Source of the DNA: Vibrio nereis NBRC 15637
Lineage (GTDB): Bacteria; Pseudomonadota; Gammaproteobacteria; Enterobacterales; Vibrionaceae
DNA length: 64,000 bases
Direction: 5' to 3'
NCBI RefSeq assembly: GCF_001591105.1
Contig: NZ_BCUD01000003.1
Coordinates: forward strand, 1 to 64,000
Under the pieces are notes generated by a model that saw only the letters and a list, made by a program, of their open reading frames with translations, was not told the DNA's origin and ran no database searches. The first letter of the stretch is position 1. Each line of letters begins with the position of its first letter. A program made the position numbers and the translations under genes. Of this stretch, positions 47,467 through 59,996 are shown in pieces.

Positions 47467-49686
47467 ATGGTTGCGGTTAGAAGCGCACATTTGAATCAAG
47501 ATGAACAGTTTGAGCTAGATAAATGGATAGCTAGCCTAAATCAAGATGCTAAGGTATCGGCGCGCCTCAAAGAGGTGTACCTCCACTGCGAAACCATTTT
47601 AAAAGATAACGAACAAGGCTCGCTGTTGCTGTGGCGCGGCCGCGAGATGATTGAAATTTTAATCACTCTTTCTATGGATAAAGCCACTTTGGTTGCGGCG
47701 ATGCTATTTCCGTTGGTGTCTGCCAACGCCTATCCTCGAGAGCAATTTGAAGAAGACTTCGGCAAAGAAACCATCAAGCTGATTGATGGTGTTGAAGAAA
47801 TGGCGGCGCTTGGTCAACTTAACATCACCATGGAAGGCAGTGCGGCTTCTGCGCAAGTGGACAATGTTCGCCGTATGTTGCTGGCGATGGTCGATGACTT
47901 CCGCTGTGTGATCATCAAGCTGGCGGAACGAATCTGTAACCTGATTGAAGTGAAGCAGGCACCGGATGAAGTACGTCGCGCGGCAGCGAAAGAATGTGCC
48001 AACATTTATGCGCCACTAGCAAACCGCTTGGGTATCGGTCAGTTGAAGTGGGAAATCGAAGACTACGCTTTCCGTTATCAGCAGCCAGAAACCTACAAAC
48101 AGATCGCTAAGCAACTTTCCGAGCGCCGTATTGTGCGTGAAAAGTACATCAAAGACTTTGTTGATGACTTATCGAAAGAGATGAAAGAGTCAGGCATTAA
48201 CGCCGAGGTCAGTGGCCGCCCTAAACATATTTACAGCATTTGGCGCAAAATGCAGAAGAAAGGCCTCGCGTTTGATGAGCTGTTTGATGTGCGCGCGGTG
48301 CGAGTCATCGCTGATAAACTGCAAGACTGTTACGCCGCTCTTGGTGCCGTTCATACCAAATACAAACACCTTCCTAGTGAATTTGATGACTACGTAGCGA
48401 ATCCGAAACCGAACGGTTATCAATCTATTCATACTGTCATTCTGGGCCCAGAAGGCAAAACCATCGAAATCCAAATCCGTACCAAGCAAATGCACGAAGA
48501 CTCGGAGTTGGGTGTGGCGGCACACTGGAAATACAAAGAAGGTGGCGCTGGTCGAAGCGGTTATGATGAGAAAATTACCTGGCTACGTAAGCTACTTGAT
48601 TGGCAAGAAGAGATGTCCGACTCTGGTGAAATGTTGGATGAAGTTCGTAGCCAAGTGTTTGATGATCGCGTTTACGCCTTTACTCCACGTGGTGATGTGG
48701 TTGACTTGCCAATGGGCGCAACGCCACTCGACTTTGCTTACCATATTCATTCTGAAGTGGGGCACCGTTGTATTGGAGCCAAAGTTGCGGGGCGTATCGT
48801 ACCGTTTACTCACAAACTGCAAATGGGCGATCAGGTAGAGATCATCACCTCCAAAGAGCCTAACCCGTCTCGTGATTGGCTAAACCCATCATTAGGCTTT
48901 GTTCACTCAGGCCGGGCACGAGCGAAAATTAATGCTTGGTTCCGTAAGCAGTCGCGCGAGAAAAACCTTGAAGCCGGGCGTGAAATTCTTGAAGTCGAAT
49001 TGACGAAAATTGGCGCTACGCTAAAAGACGCAGAGCAATACGCACTTAAGCGTTTCAATGTTAATACGGCTGATGAGCTGTATGTGGGGGTTGGGAGCGG
49101 TGATTTGCGTATTAACCAGATCATCAACCACATTAACGCTTTAGTGAACAAGCCAACGGCGGAAGAAGAAGACAAGCAAGCACTTGAGAAGCTGCAAGGC
49201 GCCGTACACAAAGCACCAGCGCAGAGCCGTCCGAAAAAAGACGCGGTTGTCGTTGAAGGGGTCGATAACCTGATGACACACCTAGCGCGCTGTTGTCAGC
49301 CTATCCCTGGTGATGAGATCTGCGGTTATATTACGCAAGGGCGCGGTATTTCAGTGCACCGTGCAGACTGTGAGCAGTTGGAAGAACTTCGCCACCATGC
49401 GCCTGAGCGTATCATTGATACCGTATGGGGCAGTGGCTTTGTGGGTTCTTATATTCTGACTGTTCGAGTGGAAGCGATGGAGCGTGGTGGCCTGTTAAAA
49501 GACATCACTACTTTGTTTGCCAATGAGAAAATCAAAGTGACCAGCATGAAGAGTCGTATGGACTATCGCAAGCAGTTGGCGATTATGGACTTTGATTTGG
49601 AATTGACGAATATCGAGGTATTGAATCGCATTAATAACCGTGTCGAACAAATTAAAGATGTGGTGTCGGTGAAACGCCTAGGCTAA
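47467..49686 (+). CDS. relA: (p)ppGpp synthetase I
   Basis: Ribosome-dependent stringent-response synthetase. The 739-residue protein has an N-terminal HD-like domain that lacks a good HD pair (degenerate hydrolase: MLFPLVSANAYPREQFEEDFG), a synthetase domain (GRPKHIYSIWRKMQKKGLAFDELFDVRAVRVI), TGS (VYAFTPRGDVVDLPMGATPLDFAYHIHSEVGHRCIGAKV), a zinc-finger/helical region (HLARCCQPIPGDEICGYITQGRGISVHRADC), and a C-terminal ACT/RRM domain. The FDELFDVRAVRV context matches RelA rather than SpoT. Transcribed after rlmD, followed by a terminator. Confidence 0.96.
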   Translation: MVAVRSAHLNQDEQFELDKWIASLNQDAKVSARLKEVYLHCETILKDNEQGSLLLWRGREMIEILITLSMDKATLVAAMLFPLVSANAYPREQFEEDFGKETIKLIDGVEEMAALGQLNITMEGSAASAQVDNVRRMLLAMVDDFRCVIIKLAERICNLIEVKQAPDEVRRAAAKECANIYAPLANRLGIGQLKWEIEDYAFRYQQPETYKQIAKQLSERRIVREKYIKDFVDDLSKEMKESGINAEVSGRPKHIYSIWRKMQKKGLAFDELFDVRAVRVIADKLQDCYAALGAVHTKYKHLPSEFDDYVANPKPNGYQSIHTVILGPEGKTIEIQIRTKQMHEDSELGVAAHWKYKEGGAGRSGYDEKITWLRKLLDWQEEMSDSGEMLDEVRSQVFDDRVYAFTPRGDVVDLPMGATPLDFAYHIHSEVGHRCIGAKVAGRIVPFTHKLQMGDQVEIITSKEPNPSRDWLNPSLGFVHSGRARAKINAWFRKQSREKNLEAGREILEVELTKIGATLKDAEQYALKRFNVNTADELYVGVGSGDLRINQIINHINALVNKPTAEEEDKQALEKLQGAVHKAPAQSRPKKDAVVVEGVDNLMTHLARCCQPIPGDEICGYITQGRGISVHRADCEQLEELRHHAPERIIDTVWGSGFVGSYILTVRVEAMERGGLLKDITTLFANEKIKVTSMKSRMDYRKQLAIMDFDLELTNIEVLNRINNRVEQIKDVVSVKRLG

Positions 49687-49754
49687 CACTCTTGTCGGCG
49701 TTATCGCTGAGCTACAACGTTGGCTATTTAGAGTTGAGATAACGAAATAAATTC

Positions 49755-49789
49755 AAAAGGTGAGTGGTTTTACTGCTCGCCTTTTTGCT
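49755..49789 (+). terminator. relA terminator
   Basis: AAAGGTGAG pairs with CTCGCCTTT across TGGTTTTACTG (one G-T pair), followed by TTG. It lies about 70 bp after the relA stop. Confidence 0.78.
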
Positions 49790-49806
49790 TAAAGGAGCAA
49801 AGTAAC

Positions 49807-50598
49807 ATGAGCCATCCAATTGAACAGCTTGAAGAAATAATGACTAAGCTACGTGACCCTGAAGGTGGTTGCCCTTGGGATTTAAAGCAGAGCTTTGACA
49901 CCATTGTTCCGCATACGATAGAAGAAACTTATGAAGTCGTTGATGCGATCCAAAATCGCGATTGGCCGAATCTCAAAGAAGAGCTTGGGGACTTACTGTT
50001 TCAGGTGATCTTCTACAGTCAACTGGCCAAAGAACAAGAACTGTTTGATTTTTCAGAGGTTGTTGAAGCCGTCAATGAAAAGCTGACTCGCCGCCACCCG
50101 CATGTTTTCTCAGACATTGAATTTGATAATGACGAGCAAATTCACGCCAACTGGGAGGCAGAAAAAGCCAAAGAGAAAGCCGAGGCAGGCAAAAAAGAAG
50201 AAAGTATTCTAGACTCAATATCAAACTCTCTACCTGCACTTTCTCGTGCCACAAAGATCCAGAAGAAGTGCGCCAAATATGGCTTTGACTGGGACTCTCT
50301 TGGCCCGGTAGTTGGAAAGGTGCAGGAAGAAGTTGATGAAGTGATGGAAGAGGCGCTTCAAGTTTGCCCTGATGAGAGTAAAGTCGAATTAGAGCTTGGA
50401 GATTTGCTGTTTGCGACGGTGAATTTGGCACGTCATTTAGGTAAAGATCCTGAAGTTGCTTTGGCCAAAGCAAACCTGAAGTTTGCCAAGCGTTTCAGAC
50501 AGGTCGAATCGAAAGTGTCGCTGTCTGGAAGAGAATTAACAAACTGCTCGTTAGAAGAGCTTGATGAATATTGGAACCAAGTGAAGCGCGAAGAGTGA
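49807..50598 (+). CDS. mazG: Nucleoside triphosphate pyrophosphohydrolase
   Basis: Housekeeping MazG that hydrolyses NTPs/dNTPs to the monophosphate plus PPi and is linked to lowering ppGpp during starvation. The 263-residue protein has two MazG repeats: [29 protein letters not shown] (about residues 39-67) and [12 protein letters not shown]...[17 protein letters not shown] (about 171-205), each with the EExxE...ExxD metal site. It sits between relA and pyrG as in E. coli. Confidence 0.96.
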   Translation: MSHPIEQLEEIMTKLRDPEGGCPWDLKQSFDTIVPHTIEETYEVVDAIQNRDWPNLKEELGDLLFQVIFYSQLAKEQELFDFSEVVEAVNEKLTRRHPHVFSDIEFDNDEQIHANWEAEKAKEKAEAGKKEESILDSISNSLPALSRATKIQKKCAKYGFDWDSLGPVVGKVQEEVDEVMEEALQVCPDESKVELELGDLLFATVNLARHLGKDPEVALAKANLKFAKRFRQVESKVSLSGRELTNCSLEELDEYWNQVKREE

Positions 50599-50745
50599 AT
50601 CTGGTTCAAAAATAGGCAAAATGTATAATATGAGGCAAATGTGACTCAGAACAACCTGGCTCTATTCATGCTCTCTTTGTGCACTTTGATTTGAAGCAAA
50701 AAATTAAAAAAGGCAGTGTGATAGATTTCACGTTGTGGCGGTTAG

Positions 50746-53835
<3,090 letters not shown>

Positions 53836-53879
53836 TTTCCCTAGGTTTTAAACTTAGTGAATTATTAGCTTAAGCTTTG

Positions 53880-53908
53880 AAAACGCCTCGTTTTTCGGGG
53901 CGTTTTTG
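53880..53908 (+). terminator. eno terminator (first copy)
   Basis: AACGCCTCG-TTTTT-CGGGGCGTT followed by TTTG; strong intrinsic terminator downstream of eno. Confidence 0.92.
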
Positions 53909-53914
53909 TATGTG

Positions 53915-54088
53915 GAGGAAGTTCTCGGTGAGCGTGCTCCGCTACATGACAAGAAAGCGGTCTTAAAGAAATTAAAGGTCAATAATTCCCCTAGGTTTTA
54001 AACTTAGTGAATTATTAGCTTAAGCTTTGAAAGCGCCTCGCTTCTGCGGGGCGTTTTTGTATGTTGGAGGAAGTTCTCGGTGAGCGTA
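53915..54088 (+). pseudogene. Decayed tandem duplication of the eno 3' end and terminator
   Basis: From GAGGAAG at 53915 the sequence repeats the eno C-terminal coding end and its downstream region (originally 53776-53914): GGTGAGCGTGCTCC, CGGTCTTAAAGAA, TTAAAGGTCAATAATT, CCCTAGGTTTTAAACTTAGT, AATTATTAGCTTAAGCTTTGAAA. A 13-base insertion (GCTACATGACAAG-type) and a substitution destroy the reading frame. A third partial copy starts at 54067 (GAGGAAGTTCTCGGTGAGCGT). It lies between the eno and cca terminators and carries no complete ORF, so it is scored as a pseudogene-like repeat. Confidence 0.85.
54031..54059 (+). terminator. Second-copy eno terminator
   Basis: AGCGCCTCGC-TTCT-GCGGGGCGTT followed by TTTG. 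Relative to copy one, bases in both arms have changed, adding G-C pairing next to the loop, so this copy of the hairpin keeps its folding potential although the coding copy has decayed. Confidence 0.85.
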
Positions 54089-54113
54089 CGTCTTTGACGT
54101 GTAGTGCGGCTTT

Positions 54114-55325
54114 TTAAGCGTCTGCTATCGCCTGAACTCTTCTCTTTTCCATTTCTTCACGAATCGCCGCGCCCTTAAAGCCATCTTTGATGATGTCTTG
54201 TACATTGACACTCAGAGCGGCTTGGTAGGCAGCTTCAAAGATGTCTTTTTGAGGGTAATCGATATCGTCATATCCCGCTCGTCCACGGCTATCGGCCATA
54301 CAACAGAGTAAGATATCGTTTAAACGATCCGGTTTACGCCATACGTCGAACTTATTGAGGATCTTGAGTTTTGTTTCTGCGCGAAGCTCGGCTGCGCGAT
54401 GAATGTTTGAGTGTTGCTCGCATACCATCAAGGCCAAATCACGATACTCATTGGGAACTCTCACGCGTTCGCATAGAGCCCGAATGAGTTTTAATCCTGT
54501 ATGGCAGTGCATTTTATGGCTTGGCCACTCTTTTTCTGGGGTGATCCCTTTGCCTAAGTCATGCACCTGAGCGGCAAACCTCACAGGTAACGAGTTACTT
54601 AGTAAAGCGGCTTGTTTGGCGACTAAGAGTGTATGTTGACCTGTATCGATTTCAGGGTGCCATTGTTCAGGCTGAGGAACACCAAACAGTCGGTCGAGTT
54701 CCGGTAGTACAATCTTCAACGCATCACATTGTTTCAGGACATCAATGAATACTTGCGGGTCTTGTGTAGAAAGGGATTTTTGCCATTCTTGCCATACGCG
54801 CTCGGGAGTTAGGTGATCGAGCTCTCCAGATTGAGCAATGCTTCGCATGAGGTCTAGCGTTTCATCTGCGATAGTGAAACCTAAGTGAGCTAATTTGGCG
54901 GCAAATCGAGCGACGCGAAGCACGCGCAATGGGTCTTCAATAAAAGCGTCAGAAACGTGGCGCAATATACGATCATGCAGATCTCTCTGGCCGTTAAAAG
55001 GATCGATAATGTTGCCGTCAGGATCTTGTGCCATGGCATTGATCGTCAGATCGCGGCGTAGCAAATCTTCTTCAAGCGTCACGTCAGGAGCAAAGTAGCA
55101 TTCAAAGCCGGTATAGCCAGCACCGACTTTTCTTTCGGTTCTTGCTAATGCATGCTCTTCTTTGGTAGACGGATGGAGAAACACAGGGAACTCCTTACCC
55201 ACCGCAACATATCCCTGTTGGATGAGTTGTTCGGGTGTAGCGCCGACGACCACCCAATCCCTGTCATAAACATCAATTTTTAGCAGTTGATCGCGAACTG
55301 CGCCTCCAACAAGGTATCTATGCAC
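54114..55325 (-). CDS. cca: CCA-adding tRNA nucleotidyltransferase
   Basis: Adds or repairs the 3'-CCA of tRNAs. The best start is GTG at 55325 giving [28 protein letters not shown]; upstream GTG (55334) and TTG (55340) codons are in frame but add VCLV-type residues not seen in the family. The 403-residue product has the nucleotidyltransferase signature LVGGAVRD...DRDWVVVG (catalytic Asp pair), [41 protein letters not shown], and the C-terminal HD phosphohydrolase part (HDLGKG, HCHTG) of gammaproteobacterial enzymes. It is divergent from gspA. Confidence 0.93.
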   Translation of the reverse strand: MHRYLVGGAVRDQLLKIDVYDRDWVVVGATPEQLIQQGYVAVGKEFPVFLHPSTKEEHALARTERKVGAGYTGFECYFAPDVTLEEDLLRRDLTINAMAQDPDGNIIDPFNGQRDLHDRILRHVSDAFIEDPLRVLRVARFAAKLAHLGFTIADETLDLMRSIAQSGELDHLTPERVWQEWQKSLSTQDPQVFIDVLKQCDALKIVLPELDRLFGVPQPEQWHPEIDTGQHTLLVAKQAALLSNSLPVRFAAQVHDLGKGITPEKEWPSHKMHCHTGLKLIRALCERVRVPNEYRDLALMVCEQHSNIHRAAELRAETKLKILNKFDVWRKPDRLNDILLCCMADSRGRAGYDDIDYPQKDIFEAAYQAALSVNVQDIIKDGFKGAAIREEMEKRRVQAIADA

Positions 55326-55415
55326 TAAACACACTCTCAATTATGTACTTAATAATTGGTTATTATTGTAGGTAATGGTACTTTCCTTATCACTAAATTC
55401 CCAGAGACGAGATGC

Positions 55416-57026
55416 ATGTATAAGCAATATTTTGGATTTTCAGAACTGCCATTTTCGATTGTTCCTAACTCTCGTTTTCTCTATCAAAGCCAAAGGCACA
55501 AAGAAGCGATTCTTCGCCTAACCGCCGGGCTTGGTGAAGGCGGCGGGTTTGCCATGCTGACCGGTGAAGTCGGCACTGGAAAAACAACGGTTGCCCGTGC
55601 CATGCTCAATGGGTTGGATCACAGTGTGCATGCTGGTCTTATACTCAACCCGACTTTTTCCAACCTCGAGTTATTGGAAGCGATTTGCGATGAGTTTGGT
55701 TTAGATTATCAACCAGAGTCTTCCCTCAAGCAGTTGAACCAAGTGATCCATCACTTTCTGCTCGGTAATCACGCCAACGGTACTCAAACTCTGCTTGTTA
55801 TTGATGAAGCTCAGCATTTATCAGCAGAGGTACTTGAACAACTCAGGCTACTCACCAACCTAGAGACGGAAAGTCAAAAGTTGCTAAAAGTGCTGCTTAT
55901 TGGTCAGCCTGAATTGCAACTCAAGTTACAAATGCCTCAGCTCAGGCAGTTAGCACAGCGAATTACTGGGCGTTATCATTTGCTTCCTCTTGATAGTGCA
56001 GAAACGGCCAACTACATTCGCCACCGACTAGAGCTCGCGGGTGGGGATAAAAACCTGTTCAACGCGAAGTCTTTAAAGCTTATCGCAAATAGGACGTTAG
56101 GTATTCCTCGGTTAATTAACCTGGTGTGCGATTCGGCTTTAAAGTTCGCTTACAGCCTGGGTGAAAAGACACCTCAGTATTCAACAGTACAAGATGCTTG
56201 CAACGAGGTGATGAGTTTCCAGCCTTCCTTACAGCAGCAGGCTGATCCGAAGCCTGCTACTCCAGCTTATCTGACTTACATTGGGGCCGGGGCGCTCGGT
56301 ACGATTTTAGCCGTGGCCAGCTATTTTTATACCCCTAGTTTGTTGGAGCCGACGATCGACCGTTGGGGGAACGAGTACTATCCCCAGCAGGAAGCGGAAC
56401 TGATTGAGCGAGAGGTTTTTCCTAGTGCTTTAGCAATGCAAATTGAACGCGCAAAAGATTTCGAGCAAGGAATGGGGGACCTCTACCGCGTGTGGGGCTT
56501 TCAACCTTCCATGTTAGATAAGCTCTGTTTGCAGGAAAACGAGGGGGCATTCAGTTGTGATCGTGTTCGAGGGGATATTCAAGAATTAAGAGCGGCCAAT
56601 GTCCCCGTTTTGCTGACGCTTGAACGTGATAATTTGGAAAGCTTTGCGGTGTTATACAAGCTGAATGATGATAAAGCTCAGCTATTGATGGCGGGAAAGA
56701 ACGTCGAGTTATCGCTCGATAAACTTGAGCAACTTTGGGGTGGAGAGTATCACAAAATCTCACGACGTTATTGGAATCAAACGATGAAGCTGGGGATGCG
56801 TGGTAAAGCCGTTGCCTTGCTTGATAAACGCTTATCTCAAGTGCTAGGTAAGCCTTTAGGTAAAGGCGACGTTTATGATCAGGTGCTTAAGGAAAAGGTT
56901 ATTACATTTCAGCGTTGGCAAGGTTTAGCCGCAGATGGAATCGCAGGGCGTAAAACTCTACAGCGGTTGGAAGAAGTGGCACAGATTGACGCGCCATCTT
57001 TAAGTATCAATAAGGAGGAAAGCTGA
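55416..57026 (+). CDS. gspA: GspA/ExeA-like AAA ATPase of type II secretion
   Basis: A 536-residue protein starting MYKQYFGFSELPFSIVPNSRFLYQSQRHKEAILRL, the ExeA/MshM-type start; upstream frame to 55356 is not family-like. Walker A GEVGTGKTT (about residues 50-58), Walker B LLVIDEAQHL, an inner-membrane TM (YIGAGALGTILAVASYFYTP), and a periplasmic C-terminal peptidoglycan-binding domain (DKRLSQVLGKPL...FQRWQGLAADGIAGRKTLQRLE). With GspB it assembles the T2SS secretin multimer by binding peptidoglycan. ATG may also be read at 55412, out of frame. Confidence 0.92.
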   Translation: MYKQYFGFSELPFSIVPNSRFLYQSQRHKEAILRLTAGLGEGGGFAMLTGEVGTGKTTVARAMLNGLDHSVHAGLILNPTFSNLELLEAICDEFGLDYQPESSLKQLNQVIHHFLLGNHANGTQTLLVIDEAQHLSAEVLEQLRLLTNLETESQKLLKVLLIGQPELQLKLQMPQLRQLAQRITGRYHLLPLDSAETANYIRHRLELAGGDKNLFNAKSLKLIANRTLGIPRLINLVCDSALKFAYSLGEKTPQYSTVQDACNEVMSFQPSLQQQADPKPATPAYLTYIGAGALGTILAVASYFYTPSLLEPTIDRWGNEYYPQQEAELIEREVFPSALAMQIERAKDFEQGMGDLYRVWGFQPSMLDKLCLQENEGAFSCDRVRGDIQELRAANVPVLLTLERDNLESFAVLYKLNDDKAQLLMAGKNVELSLDKLEQLWGGEYHKISRRYWNQTMKLGMRGKAVALLDKRLSQVLGKPLGKGDVYDQVLKEKVITFQRWQGLAADGIAGRKTLQRLEEVAQIDAPSLSINKEES

Positions 57027-57772
57027 TGTCTAGAGTGATGAAAGCATTAGAGCTATCTGAGCAAAATTACCGAGCGGCGTCGTTTTCACCTTCGAATTCC
57101 ATGGCTCAAGTTCAGGTCAGGGAAGAAAAAACAAGCAAGTGGCTGGTGGTGGGGCTAATCATTGTTCCTGCTCTTTTAGTTGGTGCGATTCGTAGCTACC
57201 AGCTATTTGAGGAAAAGTTGCTTGCTTGGCAAACCTCGTCACAGCAAGAACCAATAGTGCTGGAAGTCCCTTTCTCGTATGAAGTGGTGCCGTATCCAGT
57301 CTTTGGTCAATTGCAGGCGACGTACGAGCTGTTGGCCCCGGTGTACAATGAGCCTCCAGCGGCAGCTGAGCCTGTTGCCCGAAAACCAGCACCGAAGAAG
57401 AAAGCCGTCGAACAAGATCCTCTACTTGGTGATCTCGATTTGTCGCAACTTTCGCCTGAATTAGCGCTGCATGTGCAATCTGTTCTAGGTAGTGAGAGCC
57501 CATCATCTAAGGACACTGCACCCGTTAAAGTTTCCAATCTATCGACTCATGCTGATCGTTGGTATGGCAAGTTGCCAGCGATGAACTTCGAAACGCACGT
57601 TTATTCCAGCAATCCAGCCAAGCGATGGGTGAAGATAAATGGTCATGAATACAAAGAGGGCGATTGGGTTACAAGTGCAATTAAATTGGACAAAATTGAG
57701 CAGCACAACTGCTTAATAAGTTTCAGTGGAGAGAAAATAGAAGTGCCCGCATTGTATGACTGGAAAGGGTAG
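57026..57772 (+). CDS. gspB: GspB/ExeB type II secretion protein
   Basis: A 248-residue inner-membrane protein with one TM (WLVVGLIIVPALLVGAIRSY, residues 38-57), a long Pro/Lys-rich periplasmic linker (about 105-180), and a C-terminal T2SSB domain (LPAMNFETHVYSSNPAKRWVKINGHEYKEGDWVTSAIKLDKIEQHNCLISFSGEKIEVP). The ATG overlaps the gspA stop (TGATG), with AAGGAGG SD, so the two are tightly coupled. Partner of GspA in secretin assembly. Confidence 0.92.
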   Translation: MSRVMKALELSEQNYRAASFSPSNSMAQVQVREEKTSKWLVVGLIIVPALLVGAIRSYQLFEEKLLAWQTSSQQEPIVLEVPFSYEVVPYPVFGQLQATYELLAPVYNEPPAAAEPVARKPAPKKKAVEQDPLLGDLDLSQLSPELALHVQSVLGSESPSSKDTAPVKVSNLSTHADRWYGKLPAMNFETHVYSSNPAKRWVKINGHEYKEGDWVTSAIKLDKIEQHNCLISFSGEKIEVPALYDWKG

Positions 57773-57799
57773 TGGTAGTTTAAAGCAAAGGACAAAAAG

Positions 57800-57823
57800 A
57801 AAGGTCGCGTTGAGCGACCTTTC
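57800..57823. terminator. Terminator between gspB and the SH3 protein
   Basis: AAAGGTCGC-GTTGA-GCGACCTTT. On the minus strand it is followed by CTTTTTGT, on the plus strand by CCTTAT, so it is better for the minus-strand gene but may serve both convergent units. Confidence 0.78.
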
Positions 57824-57839
57824 CTTATATAGCGTATCG

Positions 57840-58451
57840 TTAGGCCCAGCCAGATGGCGAGCGGCGTTTACGCGGAATAATATGAGGCAGTAGTAAACCA
57901 AACAGCAAACCAAAGCCAGCGACACCACCCCCATACATAAAGTATTTCAGTAGCAGATCGTCTTTTTGAGTATCTAGTTTCGCTCTTAGGTTACGAACTT
58001 CTTCTTGAGCTGTAGAAAGCTGTTGGCTCATGTCGCTATAGCTTTCTTCCATTTCAGAAATCTGGCGATTACGAATTTCTAGAGAATCCACTAAGCCTGC
58101 TTTTTCTTTGTCTGAGATCGCTCTAGCGTTTGCCAGCTTTTCTTTTGTTTCAGCCAGCTCTTGCTCCATTTTTGGCAAGCGCAGAGCCATGCTCTCTTCG
58201 CTGGTTACAAAGCGGCTTTCTACCCAACCTTTACGGCCTCGGTTATCTTGAATTTGGCTGTAACCAGAGTCCTTATTGGTAGAGATAAGAGTGACCTTAT
58301 CGCCAGCATCGATGCTGCCGATAATACGGTATTGATTACTAGGTCCTGAGTGCATGTAAGTAAATAACTTATCAGCAATGTATCGATCTTTAGCAAATGC
58401 AGCTGGTACCACTACCAGAGATGCTAAGACCAAGCAAAGCAGTCTTTTCAC
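57840..58451 (-). CDS. YgiM-like SH3-domain membrane protein
   Basis: A 203-residue protein with a signal peptide/anchor (VKRLLCLVLASLVVVPAAFA-K), a bacterial SH3 domain (DKLFTYMHSGPSNQYRIIGSIDAGDKVTLI...GRKGWVESRFV), a long coiled coil (about residues 85-150), and a C-terminal TM helix (YGGGVAGFGLLFGLLLPHIIP). The GTG at 58451, preceded by AAAGGA, was chosen over ATG 58496. This matches the TIGR04211/YgiM family found near cca and ygiF in enterobacteria. Its role in cell envelope function is not established. Confidence 0.85.
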   Translation of the reverse strand: MKRLLCLVLASLVVVPAAFAKDRYIADKLFTYMHSGPSNQYRIIGSIDAGDKVTLISTNKDSGYSQIQDNRGRKGWVESRFVTSEESMALRLPKMEQELAETKEKLANARAISDKEKAGLVDSLEIRNRQISEMEESYSDMSQQLSTAQEEVRNLRAKLDTQKDDLLLKYFMYGGGVAGFGLLFGLLLPHIIPRKRRSPSGWA

Positions 58452-58530
58452 GGTAAATCCTTTAACAGTTTTGTGTCTATATTTCGCTAGTGCCAAATAG
58501 TAAAAATTTTCAAGAGTGACTGCAACAAAG

Positions 58531-58552
58531 AAGGGAGGCTTAGCCTCCCTTT
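58531..58552 (-). terminator. pit terminator
   Basis: AGGGAGGCTTAGCCTCCCT, a self-complementary stem just after the pit stop on the minus strand, followed by TCTTTGTT. Confidence 0.75.
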
Positions 58553-58602
58553 ATGCGTTTTTGAGTCAATAATGACAGTGCGTTTACACTGTACTGACGA
58601 AT

Positions 58603-59865
58603 CTATGAAGCAAAAGAGGCCTGAATTGCGTAGAAGAACACAACCGCTAGCAGTGCACCTGCTGGCAGTGTGACTACCCAAGAAGCCACGATGTTGCGCA
58701 CAACGCCAAGGTTCAGTGCTGCAATACCGCGAGCAAAACCAACACCAAGAACCGCACCCACGAGTGTTTGTGTGGTAGAAATTGGCAGGCCAGTACCCGA
58801 CGCAAGCACCACGGTACACGCTGTTGCCAACTGAGCAGCAAAGCCGCGGCTTGGCGTTAGCTCAGTAATACCGGTACCAACGGTTGCCATTACTTTATGA
58901 CCCAGTGTGGCAAGACCAACGACAATACCCAAGCCGCCTAGTGGAAGAATCCACCATGCAATCGAGCTTTTCGCTGTGATTTCACCCATGTGCTCTACTG
59001 TTGAAACAACCGCAGATAGTGGACCAATCGCATTTGCAACATCGTTTGAACCGTGCGCGAATGCCATCGCACAAGCAGTGATAACCATCAGTACGCTGAA
59101 GATGCCTTCTACACCAGCAAACCCATGGTCGTCCTCGCGGCTAGCAAACTTCTTCTGGATGTACAGGTAACCACCAACCATAACGATAGAAGAAACGATA
59201 GCCGCCCACATCCAAGCTTCACCATCGCTTAGGTGAAGACCAACGTGCTTAAGGCCTTTTTTGATCGTAACTAGTGCAATTACCATCGTGGTAATAAACA
59301 TGTAAACAGGAACAAAACGCTTTGCATTAAAGAGCGGTTTTTCTGTATCGAAGATTAGACGTTGCGCGCTGACAAAGATGATGTAAGCGAAGAAGCCTGA
59401 AATAATCGGAGTAATGATCCAGCTACCCACAATACCTTGAACACTGCCCCAGTCGACCGCTTCAGTACCAACCGATACACAAGCAAAACCGATGATGGCG
59501 CCGATGATTGAGTGAGTAGTAGAAACAGGCCAGCCCATGTAAGACGCTAGCAGCAGCCAAGTGCCTGCAGCTAGAAGAGCTGACATCATGCCATAGACAA
59601 GGACGTCAGGCTGAGATGCAAAAAGTGACGTTTCAATAACGCCTTTACGGATAGTATCGGTTACTTCACCGCCTGCAAGGTAGGCCCCCGCAAATTCAAA
59701 AATCATCGCAATGATGATAGCTTGTTTTACGGTTAGCGCTTTAGAACCCACAGATGTACCCATCGCATTGGCCACGTCATTCGCGCCAATACCAATCGCC
59801 ATCAGGAAGCCAAAAAGGGCTGCAACAATAATCAGGACAGTGCCGTAGTTCGCAAGGATATCCAT
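58603..59865 (-). CDS. pit: Low-affinity inorganic phosphate transporter
   Basis: Phosphate/metal symporter of the PiT family. Start 59865 (MDILANYGTVLIIVAALFGFLMAIGIGANDVANAMGTSVGSKAL) gives 420 residues; a longer frame to 59913 adds non-family residues. The duplicated PiT signature is seen twice: GANDVANAMGTSVGS near the N-terminus and GSNDVANAIGPLSAVV (about residues 260-275), with about ten TM segments. It lies 131 bp downstream of the DUF47 gene, a common pair. Confidence 0.95.
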   Translation of the reverse strand: MDILANYGTVLIIVAALFGFLMAIGIGANDVANAMGTSVGSKALTVKQAIIIAMIFEFAGAYLAGGEVTDTIRKGVIETSLFASQPDVLVYGMMSALLAAGTWLLLASYMGWPVSTTHSIIGAIIGFACVSVGTEAVDWGSVQGIVGSWIITPIISGFFAYIIFVSAQRLIFDTEKPLFNAKRFVPVYMFITTMVIALVTIKKGLKHVGLHLSDGEAWMWAAIVSSIVMVGGYLYIQKKFASREDDHGFAGVEGIFSVLMVITACAMAFAHGSNDVANAIGPLSAVVSTVEHMGEITAKSSIAWWILPLGGLGIVVGLATLGHKVMATVGTGITELTPSRGFAAQLATACTVVLASGTGLPISTTQTLVGAVLGVGFARGIAALNLGVVRNIVASWVVTLPAGALLAVVFFYAIQASFAS

Positions 59866-59996
59866 CGTAATACCTAGTTGTTGATAACAAGCGGAGCAAA
59901 TTAGGCACGACAAAGCCCCTTCGGCGCTTTGGTTATTTATCGCCTAACAGGGGGAGTGCTTATAAAATGCTCTTCGTTATTTGGTTAACTTATGAT

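Noticed and set aside
53915..54088. A second functional eno-derived gene or a mobile element at the duplicated eno 3' end
   Set aside because: There is no intact coding region, transposase, or terminal inverted repeat; it is a local decayed tandem duplication.
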